From contig JABSSW010000033.1 in assembly GCA_018902385.1 (NCBI GenBank), positions 248,001 to 312,000 on the forward strand: DNA of 64,000 nt, read 5' to 3'. Each line of letters begins with the position of its first letter. The stretch's first letter is position 1. This DNA is from Physcia stellaris. Taxonomy: Eukaryota > Ascomycota > Lecanoromycetes > Caliciales > Physciaceae. Below are positions 26,013 through 38,306 of this stretch, one piece after another. The notes under the pieces are model-generated. The model saw only the letters and a program-made list of their open reading frames with translations, made no database searches and had not been told where the DNA came from. A program made the position numbers and the translations under genes.

Positions 26013-28543
26013 TCAAGCTCGATCAGCTGGTCTGGCAGCCGGCATGGTGCCATATGCTCGATTAGTCTTGATAGTGCATTCTGCAGTCTTCTCCTGATCG
26101 ACATTGCCGAAGACAAGTTCAAGGTGCTCGCCTTCCCCTTCAAGATCGCTCATTGCAAGGATGCGCACCGAGAGCTTGAAGATATGGAGCTCGGTGATGC
26201 CGGCGCAGGTATTGCGCAGTGCTGCAGTGGGGCTAGAATTCATTGCAAGTGCCGTCACTTCTGCTATCGAATCCCAACAGGTTGAACTTATGCCTAAATG
26301 GTAGAGATCAGAATGGCTAATACAGTGTAAAAAGACTAGTGTGGAGGTGGGGAGGCTTACCAGTACTGAGAGCGTAAACCAGATGCCCGACGGCTAAGAG
26401 GCAGTACATTGTCAGGATTGCAATCGCGAGTCTTGGAGCTGTATTATAGGCGTTGTAGCCATAGCCTTCCAATGTAGAGTCCACGTGAAACTTTACCCAG
26501 TTTTTATTCGGGTTGTCAACCTCGAAGACGTTACCTTTACCAGACAGCCAGTAATTTCCATCAAGGCTTTCAGCACCATTAGGCCCAATAGTGCGGACTT
26601 TGCCTTGCAATTGGCTCCCTGCACCAATCTTCGCTAGCCCGTTAACCATTAGACCAACAAGAGCTGTTTCTATTGAAACACGGGGACTACAAGCGTAGAT
26701 TTGCTGCTGAAGAAGCAGATTGATGACTGTTGTGTTAAGTTCTGATATTGTGGGACTGAGATACTTGGCCCAGTCTTTGGAAATATTCAGTGGTTGCTGT
26801 GGGTAGTCGGGTAGATGGAAATCGAAGTAATCATCGGCACCATCAGCCAGCTCGGAGGGAGGTATGTTTGTTTGTTGGATCGAGGGCAAGGATGTGATGT
26901 GTTGATCTCTGTTGGTGACTTTGCTCCTCACTGTGTTTATGCCGCCCTTTTGTGTCTGCATAGAGAGACTTGAAGTACCCCAGCCTGCAGAAAGATTGCA
27001 CAAGATGACGTCCTGCGTTGCGTTTCGCTCACCACGAGGTAAGAGGACCACTGCTCCAATACTACTCCCATTGAACTTGTCTAGGTCCAAGTCGACCCAT
27101 TCTAGGGTAAAATCTGTCGTAGAATAAGGTAGATTGTACACATCCTTTCGCGTTAAAGACGGATGCGCCAGGGTCTCAGCGGTGATTTGTGTTCCTGGCA
27201 TGCAACCTTGATAGGTAACATTTCCGGTGCTCAGAAAAGCCGGATTGGCATTGGGGAGACGCGGGAAAGAGATGGGTACGGATTCAGGAGTTGATGAGAT
27301 GGAGTCTGGTGTACAGACAACAGTGCTGTACGGCTGCTGATAGCCATTCTCCAATGTGTGGTACGCGTTGGATTGATCAGATAAAGGACGGCCATGACCC
27401 TTGATAGCTGTCACGTTAGTCAAGGACAAAAACCACAGTGCACCAGTGTTTGTCAAGGCATCTGCAACGACTGCTTGTTGAGTCGTAGCTACCAACGGTC
27501 TGGGCCCAAAGCCTATATAGCTTTCGTCTTCTACAATAAACATACGACGCATTGAGCTCTTATCAGGTAATTCGATTCCATAGGGAGGCTCAGTCTCTCC
27601 ATATTGCCTGCTGTAAGATGTGGGTAACGTCCCTTTTGCCACATACATGTAGTTGCGAATGTTTTGCCACTCAGTTGAAGGGCAGAAGGCTGATATCTCA
27701 TCCGATGATGTAACAGAGCACGAGTCTGGTACGAGTAGACCAGATATCCTTCAATTTGTCAGTAATAAGTTTCTCAAGCGAAGCATCGTCTTACTGTGTA
27801 GGCCATATTTCGTCAGAAGTCGCGTTAAGCCAGATATCCGTGTTACCGCCGGGCCAGTATTGAAGCCTGGGAATCAGTAGTACTGCACTGGATGGACCGC
27901 ATACAGTGGCAAGTATGATGCTTAGTGGAATGAGGAACACAAGAAGCAACCTTCTATAGGTCCCCCAAAGTCCACTCCGCAGTGAGCCCCAGAACTCCAT
28001 GGACCAGAGATAGCTGATTTGGGTGATCTGTAGTCCGGAGAAAAGTAGCCCAAATGGGATGCCTGAGCCAAGTGCCAGCTCGCTGCGAATGCACGAGAAG
28101 ACGACCGCAGATATCGATGCTTGTATCATGATTTCGTGAACCTTCGCGATTACTTGATATGTCGCTTGGTTGTAAGATGCGCTGCCGACGTAGTAGGTAT
28201 TCCAATTAAACACTATTTCGCATAATGCCGCAGTTACGGGAACAACATGAACAAGTGCTCGTAATACGGCAATAGAACGATCTTGACTGATGGCAATCTT
28301 TGTTCTTTCATGAAACCCTTTCCCAACCGGATGCCGTAGGGCCCCATAGACTTGGGAAGTGGCATGTGAGATCAAGGGAAAACCTAGCGCACGAAGGAAG
28401 ACTTTCCATGATGTTTGGATGCGGAGCCTTGTTGTTGACTCTGGATTAGAGGAGCTGGATCCGTGTGAAGCAGTCTGGTTAATGGACGGAGAAGAGCTGT
28501 CTAGCAGATCGCTACTGACATCGCCGGGCAAGATGTGGCACAT
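26013..28543 (-). CDS. conserved fungal multi-pass membrane protein of unknown function
   Basis: Three exons on the minus strand: 28543-27795, 27748-26361 and 26293-26013, with introns of 46 and 67 nt. They assemble to 805 residues with all phases kept. Hydrophobic segments include ALVHVVPVTAALCEIVF, a long stretch around IQASISAVVFSCIRS and IPFGLLFSGLQITQISYLW, and LLLVFLIPLSIILATVCG near the N-terminal third. A large loop of about 450 residues with several N-glycosylation sequons follows (NATSD, NVTYQG, NGSS, NATQD, NISK, NTT), so it is probably extracellular. A last helix, AIAILTMYCLLAVGHLVYAL, precedes a cytosolic tail containing GISSTCWDSIAEVTALAMNS. This layout is that of a large family of uncharacterised ascomycete integral membrane proteins. 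The start used is the ATG at 28543; it lies inside an inverted repeat that borders the transposon block, so the original N-terminus may be lost. Confidence 0.7.
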
Positions 28544-28554
28544 AAGGCTTGGCA
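28519..28554. repeat. left arm of the inverted repeat bordering AT-rich block 1
   Basis: CATCGCCGGGC, five extra bases, then GTGGCACATAAGGCTTGGCA. The same two segments stand inverted at 45990-46020. The arm covers the start codon of the membrane-protein gene. It is probably the terminal inverted repeat of the piggyBac element. Confidence 0.7.
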
Positions 28555-29469
28555 CCCCCTACCAAAAATCGTCTGATATCGAATATCTACAATATTACAT
28601 GCAAATGCTCATTGAAACAATAATCATTGTTACATAATCGTATGTCACAAAGTTTACATTCAAATCTCGTTTTAGAATTTCGTCGTCGTCGTTGTTTGAT
28701 CATCAAACTGTTGTTAAAAAGTTTTTGTAACGATTTCATTATTCGTTTTCGTTTGACGTTTTTGCATTCGATTTGTATGCATATCACGCAATATTTGGAT
28801 TCGTTATCAAATTTTTGTATGTTTTCATGTTTTCAAATAGATGTTTTATTGATCAAATCGACTAAATCGCTTGATTTAATATTTGATTTTGAATCTCTAA
28901 ATTCATTCAAACGTTTTGAATGTTCAAAAAAATCGATAATGAAATCGTTAAAAAATGTTTTGTGAATTTTACTGTTTTTGATTTGCGTATGATCGTTTTT
29001 CGATTGTATTAATTATTTTATAATTGTTAATAATCGTAACATTGATAATCAACGCCACAACGAAAATCAAGTCTTTTTATGACTTCGTTGAATATTGTAA
29101 TAACATCGTAATTGATTCGTTACGTTCATTTCGTTCATGTAATGATTGTATAAATCAATAAATTTCGATATGAATAGCGTTTTGATCGATTCATTATCAA
29201 AAACGATTTTCGAAATTTTCGCATTAATAATCGTTTTTGCAAATTTTTTACGTTTTTTTTCGACGTATTGTCGTTTTGTATCGATTGACGTCATAAAAAA
29301 AATCATTTGTTGATTTTTTCAAGCGAATTGCAATACGTTGACATCGTTGATTATTTTTTCATACAACGTATTTCATTCAATTTGAATTTCATGTTTTAAT
29401 TTCAAATCAAAAAGTGACGAATTCAAATTTCGATTCGATTTTGAACGTTTTTTTTTTTTTAATTTCGAT

Positions 29470-29474
29470 ATTTG
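29470..29474. repeat. target-site duplication ATTTG, left copy
   Basis: ATTTG directly precedes the left LTR of the Ty3/gypsy element and is repeated at 44903-44907 directly after the right LTR. A perfect 5-bp duplication is the expected mark of LTR-retrotransposon integration. Confidence 0.8.
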
Positions 29475-29691
29475 TGTGAAATGTCATGCATTGATATGAT
29501 ACTAATACATAATTACACGAGAATTTCTAAATAGAAAGCAAATACATGAAAATCTGCAAAAACATATGTAAAAAATTTGATTTTTTGAATGCGTCAAAAC
29601 GAATTTCGATTTTAACATTCGATGATAAAATAACGATGTTAACACGATGTTAATTTTGTTCAAATGTTGAATTCGATGCACGTTCGTCACA
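29475..29691. repeat. LTR (left) of Ty3/gypsy element A
   Basis: 217 bp, starting TGTGAAATGTCATGCATTG and ending GTTCGTCACA (TG...CA). It matches 44686-44902 at the same length, with only a small number of transitions between the two. Confidence 0.85.
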
Positions 29692-32600
29692 TTATTTTTC
29701 GTTTTTCGTCAATTTCGTTTCGAAACGATTAATTGATTTTTTTTCTAACGATGAGCGATTTGTGCGCGATTTTGATGCGTCGTTAAATGATCGTTCGATT
29801 AAATGATTGTAAAAACGAAAAAATAAATTCGAAATTTTGTGAAATAGATTTCGTTCGCGAAATCGATTCGTCAAAAATTTTGAAAACATCAAATCGAAAT
29901 TCACGATGAAAACAACAATTTGATCATGTTAATAAAATCATCGCAATAACGTTTAATTCATTGATATTCATGCATATGCGAAAGATGATGTGTACATTGT
30001 ATTCAACAAAACATGAAAATAATGAATTTTTTGAAAAATAATTAATTCATACAATCTTTTGCGAACAATTTTGATGATCATTAATAAACAAACAATTGAA
30101 AATTTTGTTTTGCGCGTCAACATTTTTTAAATTTCAAATCGATTATATCATGAAACAAACAATTTGATTTCATTAATAAAATCAACGTAACAACGATTAA
30201 CGCATCGATATTTGAACGTTTGCAATAATCGATGTGTACGATTCATTCAATAAAACGAATAAATAATAAATTTTCTGAAAAATAAATAGTTTTTGCGAAT
30301 TTGATAAATAATTTCGTCGATCATTAATAAACAATTGAAAATTTTGTTGAAAATTTTGTTGATTTATTTGTATGTAACATTTTGATTTCGAACAATTTGT
30401 TGTTTATTTGCATTCAACATTTATTTTTTCATTGTTCAATAAAATCGAACGACAATTTTTGAAAATATTTTTGACACGATTTAATTTTTCATGCGTCGTA
30501 AATTTTGATTGTAAACAACGCAAAATCGAAACGAAAAATTGAATGTGAAATTATTAAAAATCAACACGAAAATGAATGTACATTGAATCGAAAATTGACG
30601 AAACAAATGTTGATTGATTACAAACATTTAATCGTTTCGCAAAGCAAATTTTGCTGTCTTTGAATTAATTTGATGAAAAACATTCACGATATTTTGAACA
30701 TTTTGAAATTCGTCGTCGTCGACATAATATCAAATGCGATCGTGAAAATTTCAATTGAATCATTTACAACGATATTGCAAACGATAATAATGATAACGAA
30801 ATTATATTATGTCATTCAATTTTCATTCGAATGTTTCGTTTGCAATAACGAATTTCGAAAAATCATTTTGTTGTTCATTCAATGAATTTTTGAATTTTTT
30901 TTTAACAATCAAAAATGAAAAACTGAATGAATATGCATGTCATCGAAAAATTTCAATTCGTAAACAATATTTCGTTTCTTGATGATTTGAAATGAATTTA
31001 ATTTTTTGTCATTCAATTTGTCAAATAAACAAATCGTTTTGATGTGACGTTTGTTCAATCATACATAATTTTTTATTTCAAAATTGATTGAAAAGCGAAT
31101 TTTGTTGATTCGAACAATTATTTTTTGATTGACATCAACAACATTGATTTTGATTCATTCGATGATGCGATTCATTTTTTCGACGATGAATTCGTTTTGT
31201 TTGATTAATAAACGTTTTTTAGTGATTTCGTAATCATTCAAATTCGAATCAAAAATCATTCGAAAATGATATTTTTTGTTGATAAAAAACGAAATGAATT
31301 TTGTAATTGTCGAAACGTCGTTGTTGTTCGCGAATTTCATGATATCGATTCAATCAATTCAATCGTTTTAACGATAATTGCAATATTGACGCAATCGAAT
31401 TTCGATGTTTTGATTAATTCGTTCTGTTTGATCATCGATTTGAAATTGAAAAACAATGAAAAATTTACATTTGATTTTTAGACGTTTACAAAAAATTTTT
31501 CATACACGATTTACGAATTGATCGTTTCGATTTGAAACGATAAAAAAAAATAAATCGTGAATACGAAATACGTAATGCAACAATATTTTGACGCAAATTT
31601 CGATTGTCAAATCGTCATCATCGATTACGCAAAAAACGTAATGACGTTTTTTAATTAAACGATCGATAATAGTGCAAATGACGTTGTTATTTTTGAAATC
31701 GAACAATTCGATTATGAAATTTATTGAAATATCGATTCATCGTTGACTAAAAATTGACAATGAAATTAATAATTCATGACGATCATCGTGTGAAATTTTA
31801 AATCGTTGACATTTGTGACAATTACGAATGTAACGTTTGATAAATAATTTTATATTAAATCAATAATAATAACGTTTAATGAGTTTTTCAATGCGATTCA
31901 TGTTTGAATGAGCACAAAAAAATTGATCGTGAACATCGCGAATTATTTCAATTATGAAATTTAATCGATTTGACATTCATAAATTTTCGTTTTTGAAAAG
32001 CACGTCGTTTCGATCGAAACATTTTTGTAATTTTATTTTTTCGTTGATGATTTGTTCATCGATTAAAATTTGACGATAATTGATGCAATTTTCATTTTTT
32101 CGATTGATTTGCATGATTCGTTCGTACAAATCGTTTTGAACATCAATCGAACATAATTGCAATCGAAAAAACGACAACAAAATTTGTTTTTTATAAAGTT
32201 TTCGTTCGTCGTCATCGACAAAACGAAATTCAAACATTCGAATCAAAACGTTCGTTTTAACATTTTTGATTTCGAATTGATATTGAATTTTGATGTTGTA
32301 ATCGATCAAAATTTCGATTCAACGTATTTGACGAAAAATGAACTTCTTGTTTGTCATGAAAATTTTTAATTTTTTATGATCGATGTAAATTTCGACGAAT
32401 TCGTTAATGTTTTCGAATTCGAATTTTCAATGTTTTAAACATCGAATAATGATTAAAAAATTTTTGTCGTATATTTCGTAATTGCATTCGACAAAAATTA
32501 TTTTTTTGTTGAAAAAATCATCGAATGAAAAACTTCGTCGTCGTCGTATTGAAATAAAACTTCATTCAAACATCAATTTGAAAAATCGATTTTCAAAATA

Positions 32601-33605
32601 GTTTTGCGATTGCGATCGTAATGTCGAAAAATTGAAATTTCAATTATTTGTTTTTTAAAAGTTTCGAAAATTTCGTTGACGAAATCGATTTATTCGAATT
32701 CAATCTTTTTTTGATTATTCGAGTCAAAAATTTGACGAATTTCGAAAACGTTTTAATGAATCGTCGATAAAAATTGCAAAAATTTACAAACGTTTGCATT
32801 TTTTTGATGTACGTTGAACGAATTCAATTAACAATGTTTTGCATCTTTTTAAAATTCATTCGTAAATTTTTTGTCGATAATATGATTTCTAAAAACGAAA
32901 TTTCTGTTTTGAAGAATTCGCGTTTTTTGATATGAATTTGAAAATCGATTTTTTTCAATTTTTGAAATATTTGAGTGAAATGTCGTTCGTGCTCTTTTCG
33001 AGTTTTATTATAACTAAAAATATCATTCAAATATATTTGACAAAAGTGATTGATGTATTCGAACAACAAATCGTTCATGTAATGTTTTCAACTGATCGAA
33101 TCATTGATTAATTCGAAAAATAATACATAATATTTGTAAATGTCTAGCGAACATATAAAAATGATGAAATTCTCGTTTTGTGAATTCATTCGAAACTTAT
33201 TGAAAATCGATATAATGTTTAATTTGAACAAGAATTTGCAATCAATAATTCTGACGAGAATTTTTTCAATCAATAAAATAAAATAATTATTGCGTTTGAT
33301 TATGACGTTCAATTTTCGATAATTCACACACAAACGAAATTGATCGTTTGATTTGACAGCGAATAAAATGAACGAAACGTAAAATGCTTTGTTTGAATTG
33401 ATAAATTTTTTTGAAAATTTTCATGAAGATATTTTGTAAAGTCTCGAGTTTCTTAAACGATAAAAAATAGACTCGATTTCGAAACAATTAAATCGATTTT
33501 TCAATCAATTCGATTTTGTGATCGTAAAATCTGTGAGAAAATAATTTATCGATTTTTTTGAAATTGAGTACGTTTTCGAATCGTTTAAAAAAATCAAAAA
33601 TTTAT

Positions 33606-36600
33606 TGAAAAAATCATGAGTGATTATCATTCTATTGCTTTGAATCTCGTTGTTTTGATAACATACATGAAATGAAAACACAAAAAATGTGCGAATGTCA
33701 AAACACTAGTTTCAACAAAAACGCATTAGTTTTTTTTTCGTCAAATTATATCAATTGATTTTTTGATTATTTTTTTGCGAAAATTGTATTTTTCAACATT
33801 TTTCACAGCATTCGTCTGTGTCTTTTGCTCAATATTCTAACGAACTCAATTTGATTTGAAGTTTTCGTGCAAACTTTTTCAAAACGACGAGTTTTAGAAT
33901 TTTTCAACGACGCGTATTCTGAAGTTTTTTCAACGATGTGTTGTTTGAAACTTTCGAACAAACTTTTTCAATGCGATGAATTCGATGCGAGAATGCAAAA
34001 TCGAACGAATCGAAATTCGATGATTTATTGATTTCAAATATAACGTAAAGTCGAATTGTAAAACGTGCGATCGAACATTTGAAAAATTGCGATCGTGTTT
34101 TGAATTTTCATGAAATGAAACATCGATACGAGAACAAATATCTAAAATGAAATAAACGATATATTATGAAACAAATATTTTTGTTTGAGTTTTGCGATGT
34201 TGAACGAAAGTGTAAATCACATCATGATTTGATAACATCATTGTAAATTTCAGAATTTTCAGATATTTTTTGCGACATTAATGAATCGATATCTATGCAA
34301 TTTGACTGTACGAAATTTATAAAATATGTCGATGCGATGCGAAAAGTTGAAAATGATCGAGAAATCGATAAAAAAGATGATACATCGAATGCGAGCAAAC
34401 TTCTGCGAACATACATCGATGCAAAAATGCAAATTCGAACTTTTTGATTTGACTAAAATCTGTCAAAGAATCAGATCGATTAATATGCGAAAAGATCAAA
34501 TATTTTCAGCATTATTTGTTCTTTTTGATCGAGTTTCTGCTTTGCAAAATCGAGTATGTAATAATTGCATAATACGTTTTCTCGAAACGATATTACGTGA
34601 TTTCATCGAATATGTAATGATTTCATAATACGCTTTCTCGAAACGATACTATTTGACATCAAATTTTTGTTGTAACAGACTCAATACGCTCTTTCGAAAT
34701 TGTATTGTCTAGTTTGTTTCTTCTTTTTTAACAACTGTACAGTAGATCAGTACGCTCGTTCGAAATTGTATTGTCATCATTGTATCTTTCTTTTTCTCGT
34801 ATTTATCGAGCGACTAAATCTCAAAAGTAATAGAAAAAGAGACGAAATTAATCGTGTTAAATCAAAACGAAACACAACAAAGATAAATTTCTATCATATT
34901 CGTTAAACAATAAAACAAATAAACAAAGCATACAACAATTTGTAAAGCTTTCTCAAATCACAGAGCGAAAAGAACGAAACATCGAATTTCATTAAAACAA
35001 CAATTTTTATGCTTTTTCAGATCATGGCCGATCAACGATTAATAAAAAAAAATGAGCGAGCAAAACAAACAAACAACATGTTAATTTTTTCAAAGCGATG
35101 ATTTCAAGAAAATCAATACTTTTTCAAAGTAAAACGAAAAGAAGCAAAACTTCAATAGCGCATTTTCATTGATATTTCATTGTTTTCAACTTTTGAAACA
35201 TTTGACATGACTCAATCGATAAATCGATAAATGACAGAACGCTTTTGACAATGTTTGCAAACAGAAAAAAAGCGAAAAAATGTCGAGAAAAAAAAAGACG
35301 CATCGAAACAAATCGAAAAATAAAACGAAACAAATGAGATGACGAGCGAGTCGACTGTTTCATCGAGACATGCATTGCTGAAAATGTTTCGAATTTGATC
35401 GTTTTGAAAACAAATGAAATCGTTGCATTGAAATATGACGTAATGCGCGTTTGTATGAAATCACAATTGCTTTTGAGATTGCATTTGTCATGAATTTTCG
35501 AAGAAAACGAACGCATTTGATGTCGTTGCAAATCAAATGAATTCGACTTTTCAACGAACATGCGAAACAAATCGTTCACGATCAAATAAAATTTCTGAAT
35601 TCGAATGTCTTGATGTTTCGATGACGAAATACGAAACGAAATGAGCGAAACAAACGAGCAAATGATTGTTGACTTCTCGAAAATATTGCACATCGATTTG
35701 AGTGTCGCAATCGAGAAACGTGAAAATTTGAATACAACGATTGATCGTGAGACGATTTCTGTTCGAAATATGAACTTTCTTGATGTTGCAATCGACAAGA
35801 ATTCTGATGAGAATTCTGAAAAAGATGTAATTAGTGACTCGATTATCAATTTCGATGACGTGAACGATGAAAAAATTATCGATACAAACGACGAAACAAA
35901 TGAAATAAATTTCGATTTTGAAATTTGCGCAAAGAATGAAATTGTTTTCGATTTCTTCGTATGTCGAATACGAATATGCTCGTGCAATTTGATGTTGTTA
36001 TCGAATTTGATCGAATGTTTGCAACGTTTGCACGTATAATTCTTTGCTCGTTTCTTGATCAAACGAATTTTTTTCTGTTGTTTCAACAATTTTTTCGCTT
36101 TTTGTTTCATTTTGTTTTTCATTGTTTGCTCGTGTTTTCGCAAATGATAACTTTTTTGTGTTTTTTTGATTTGAGTGAATCAATTACATTTCGAAACATT
36201 AATAAGACATGAGTTCGTGTGCTCGTGATATAGAGTTCGAAAATTTTGCGTTTTCGAATCATTTGCGTCGAGACAGATGCATAGAAAAAATGATCAAAGA
36301 AAAATATCGAACGACGATTCGAAAACGAGAAATGCGAAACTCGTAAAGATTGTGAATTTCGCAAAAGTAAAAATAGAAAAAGTGCATTTTTTGAGTGCTT
36401 GCATACGATTTCTGATGCACGAATCGAAAAAGACGAAAATTTTGATGACGAAAATGAGAAAATTACCGATTGAAACGATGAAACAATCGAATTAGAAAAT
36501 GAAATCACATGCTCAACAAATTGTTGAACAAATTTCGATTTCGATGATACGTTCTCTGAACGTTCGCGTACAATTTCTGATACAAAAATCGAAAAAATTG

Positions 36601-37129
36601 ATAATTTTGATGAAGATGACATGCTCGTCAAATCGAATGTAAATGTTGAAGTCGTCAATTTGACTGAGTGATAAATAGACGAATTCGTGAAAAATTCGCA
36701 AGATGATTAAATAAATGTTATCGATGTAATTGAAAATGTATTGAAATATTGAATGTTGTCAATGCAACTGAATCGATTTCTGATCTGACAAGATTGAATA
36801 TTTCATTGAGTTGATATTGTTGTTGTATTGCAAATTTGTTGTATTGCGCGATTAGTTATTACGTGCTTTGACATGTTTTCATGTTGCTGTAATTGATACT
36901 AAATAGCGAAAATTGTTAATTCGATTTTCATAATCTATTGAAAAAATCATAAGTGACTATAATTCTATTGTTTTGAATTTCGTTGTTTTGATAACATACA
37001 TGAAATGAAAACACAAAAAATGTGCGAATATCAAGACATTAGTTTCAACAAAACGCATTAATTTTTTTTTCGTCAAATTATATCAATTGATTTTTTGATT
37101 ATTTTTTGCGAAAATTGTACTTCTCAACA
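33606..37129 (-). mobile_element. LTR-bounded element B nested in element A
   Basis: Direct repeats of about 191-193 bp (33606-33798 and 36939-37129) begin TGAAAAAATCAT and end CAACA. They enclose about 3.1 kb. No reverse transcriptase is recognisable. A long minus-strand frame (35166-36143) starts with a basic region and a C2H2-type zinc-finger-like segment (YTCKRCKHSIKFDNNIKLHE followed by HIRIRHTKK), then Ser/Phe-rich sequence. It looks like a non-autonomous LTR element. It is broken. It keeps more CpT and ApG than element A, so it is likely younger. Confidence 0.65.
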
Positions 37130-38306
37130 AAATTTTACGTTTCAATTTTTCAATGATTGTTTTCATAATTTTAAACGTTTTTTTGAATTCATATCGAGAT
37201 CGAATTTTGTTTGAATTAGATTTTTTTGACGTTGTCAATAATTTCATTTAGTTTCTTCATGATCAACGAGAATGTTTTGATTTTCTTTCTTTTTTCTTTA
37301 AATTCGATCAGAAATTGAAAAACGATCGCGTCGATAAAAAAAACATTTAAAAATATATCGAAATTTAAATCGTTTTCATATTTTTCGTTGTCGAAAATTG
37401 TGATTTTAAATCGTCGACTAAATCGTCGAGTGAATTTTTTGACTAAATTCGATTTTCGAATAGAAAATTTCATGAATGTAAATTGTTGAAATTCTCGTAT
37501 AATTTTAATACGTCGTTTCTTTTTAAAGAGTTTGACGAGAAAATATTTTTTATAATTTTTTTCAATGACATATCGAAAATTGAAATCTAACACGATTTTC
37601 GAAAAAAAATCATTTTTTTCATCGTAATTTTCGATTGTAAATCGAAATGATTGAATTTTAATCGTTTTCGACGATGAACGTTTTTGCAAAATCGTATATT
37701 TTTGCGAGTTTATCGATATTGAAGACTTTTCGAACGATATGAAAAATGACAAATAAATAATTTTTGATGAATGTCGATGCTCAAAAAACGTTTTCAAATT
37801 TTTAGACGTTTCGAAATGAGTACAACGATTTGATTTAAAAATGATTTTATCGATTTGCATGTTTAGCATCACGTCGTGCGTGTTCATTCAAAATTTATTC
37901 AAAATCAAATAATGAACGTCTATTTTCGTAATGAACATGAAAATAGATAATTCAAAGTGATTTTGCACTGTGAATGTGAAATAAATGACATGAATAATAG
38001 ATTTGATCAAACGATCGTCAAACTCGTTGACGTGTTTGAGTCAAAGAAAAATTACAAAATTTATTTAAAATTTTTCACAAATTAATTGTGCAATTTTTTC
38101 ATTAATAAAAACGAATTCAATAACATTTGTGTTAATTAATGTTTACACATTGTGTTTGTATTTATCGAAAACTAATATATATTGAATGATTAATAAAATA
38201 TTTGTGAATTTATTAAACGTTTTAAATGTTTTAAATATTGTTGAAATCGACAATATTTTTTTCGCGACTTTGAAAAAATTTAGACGTTTTTGTAAAACTC
38301 AAAAGA

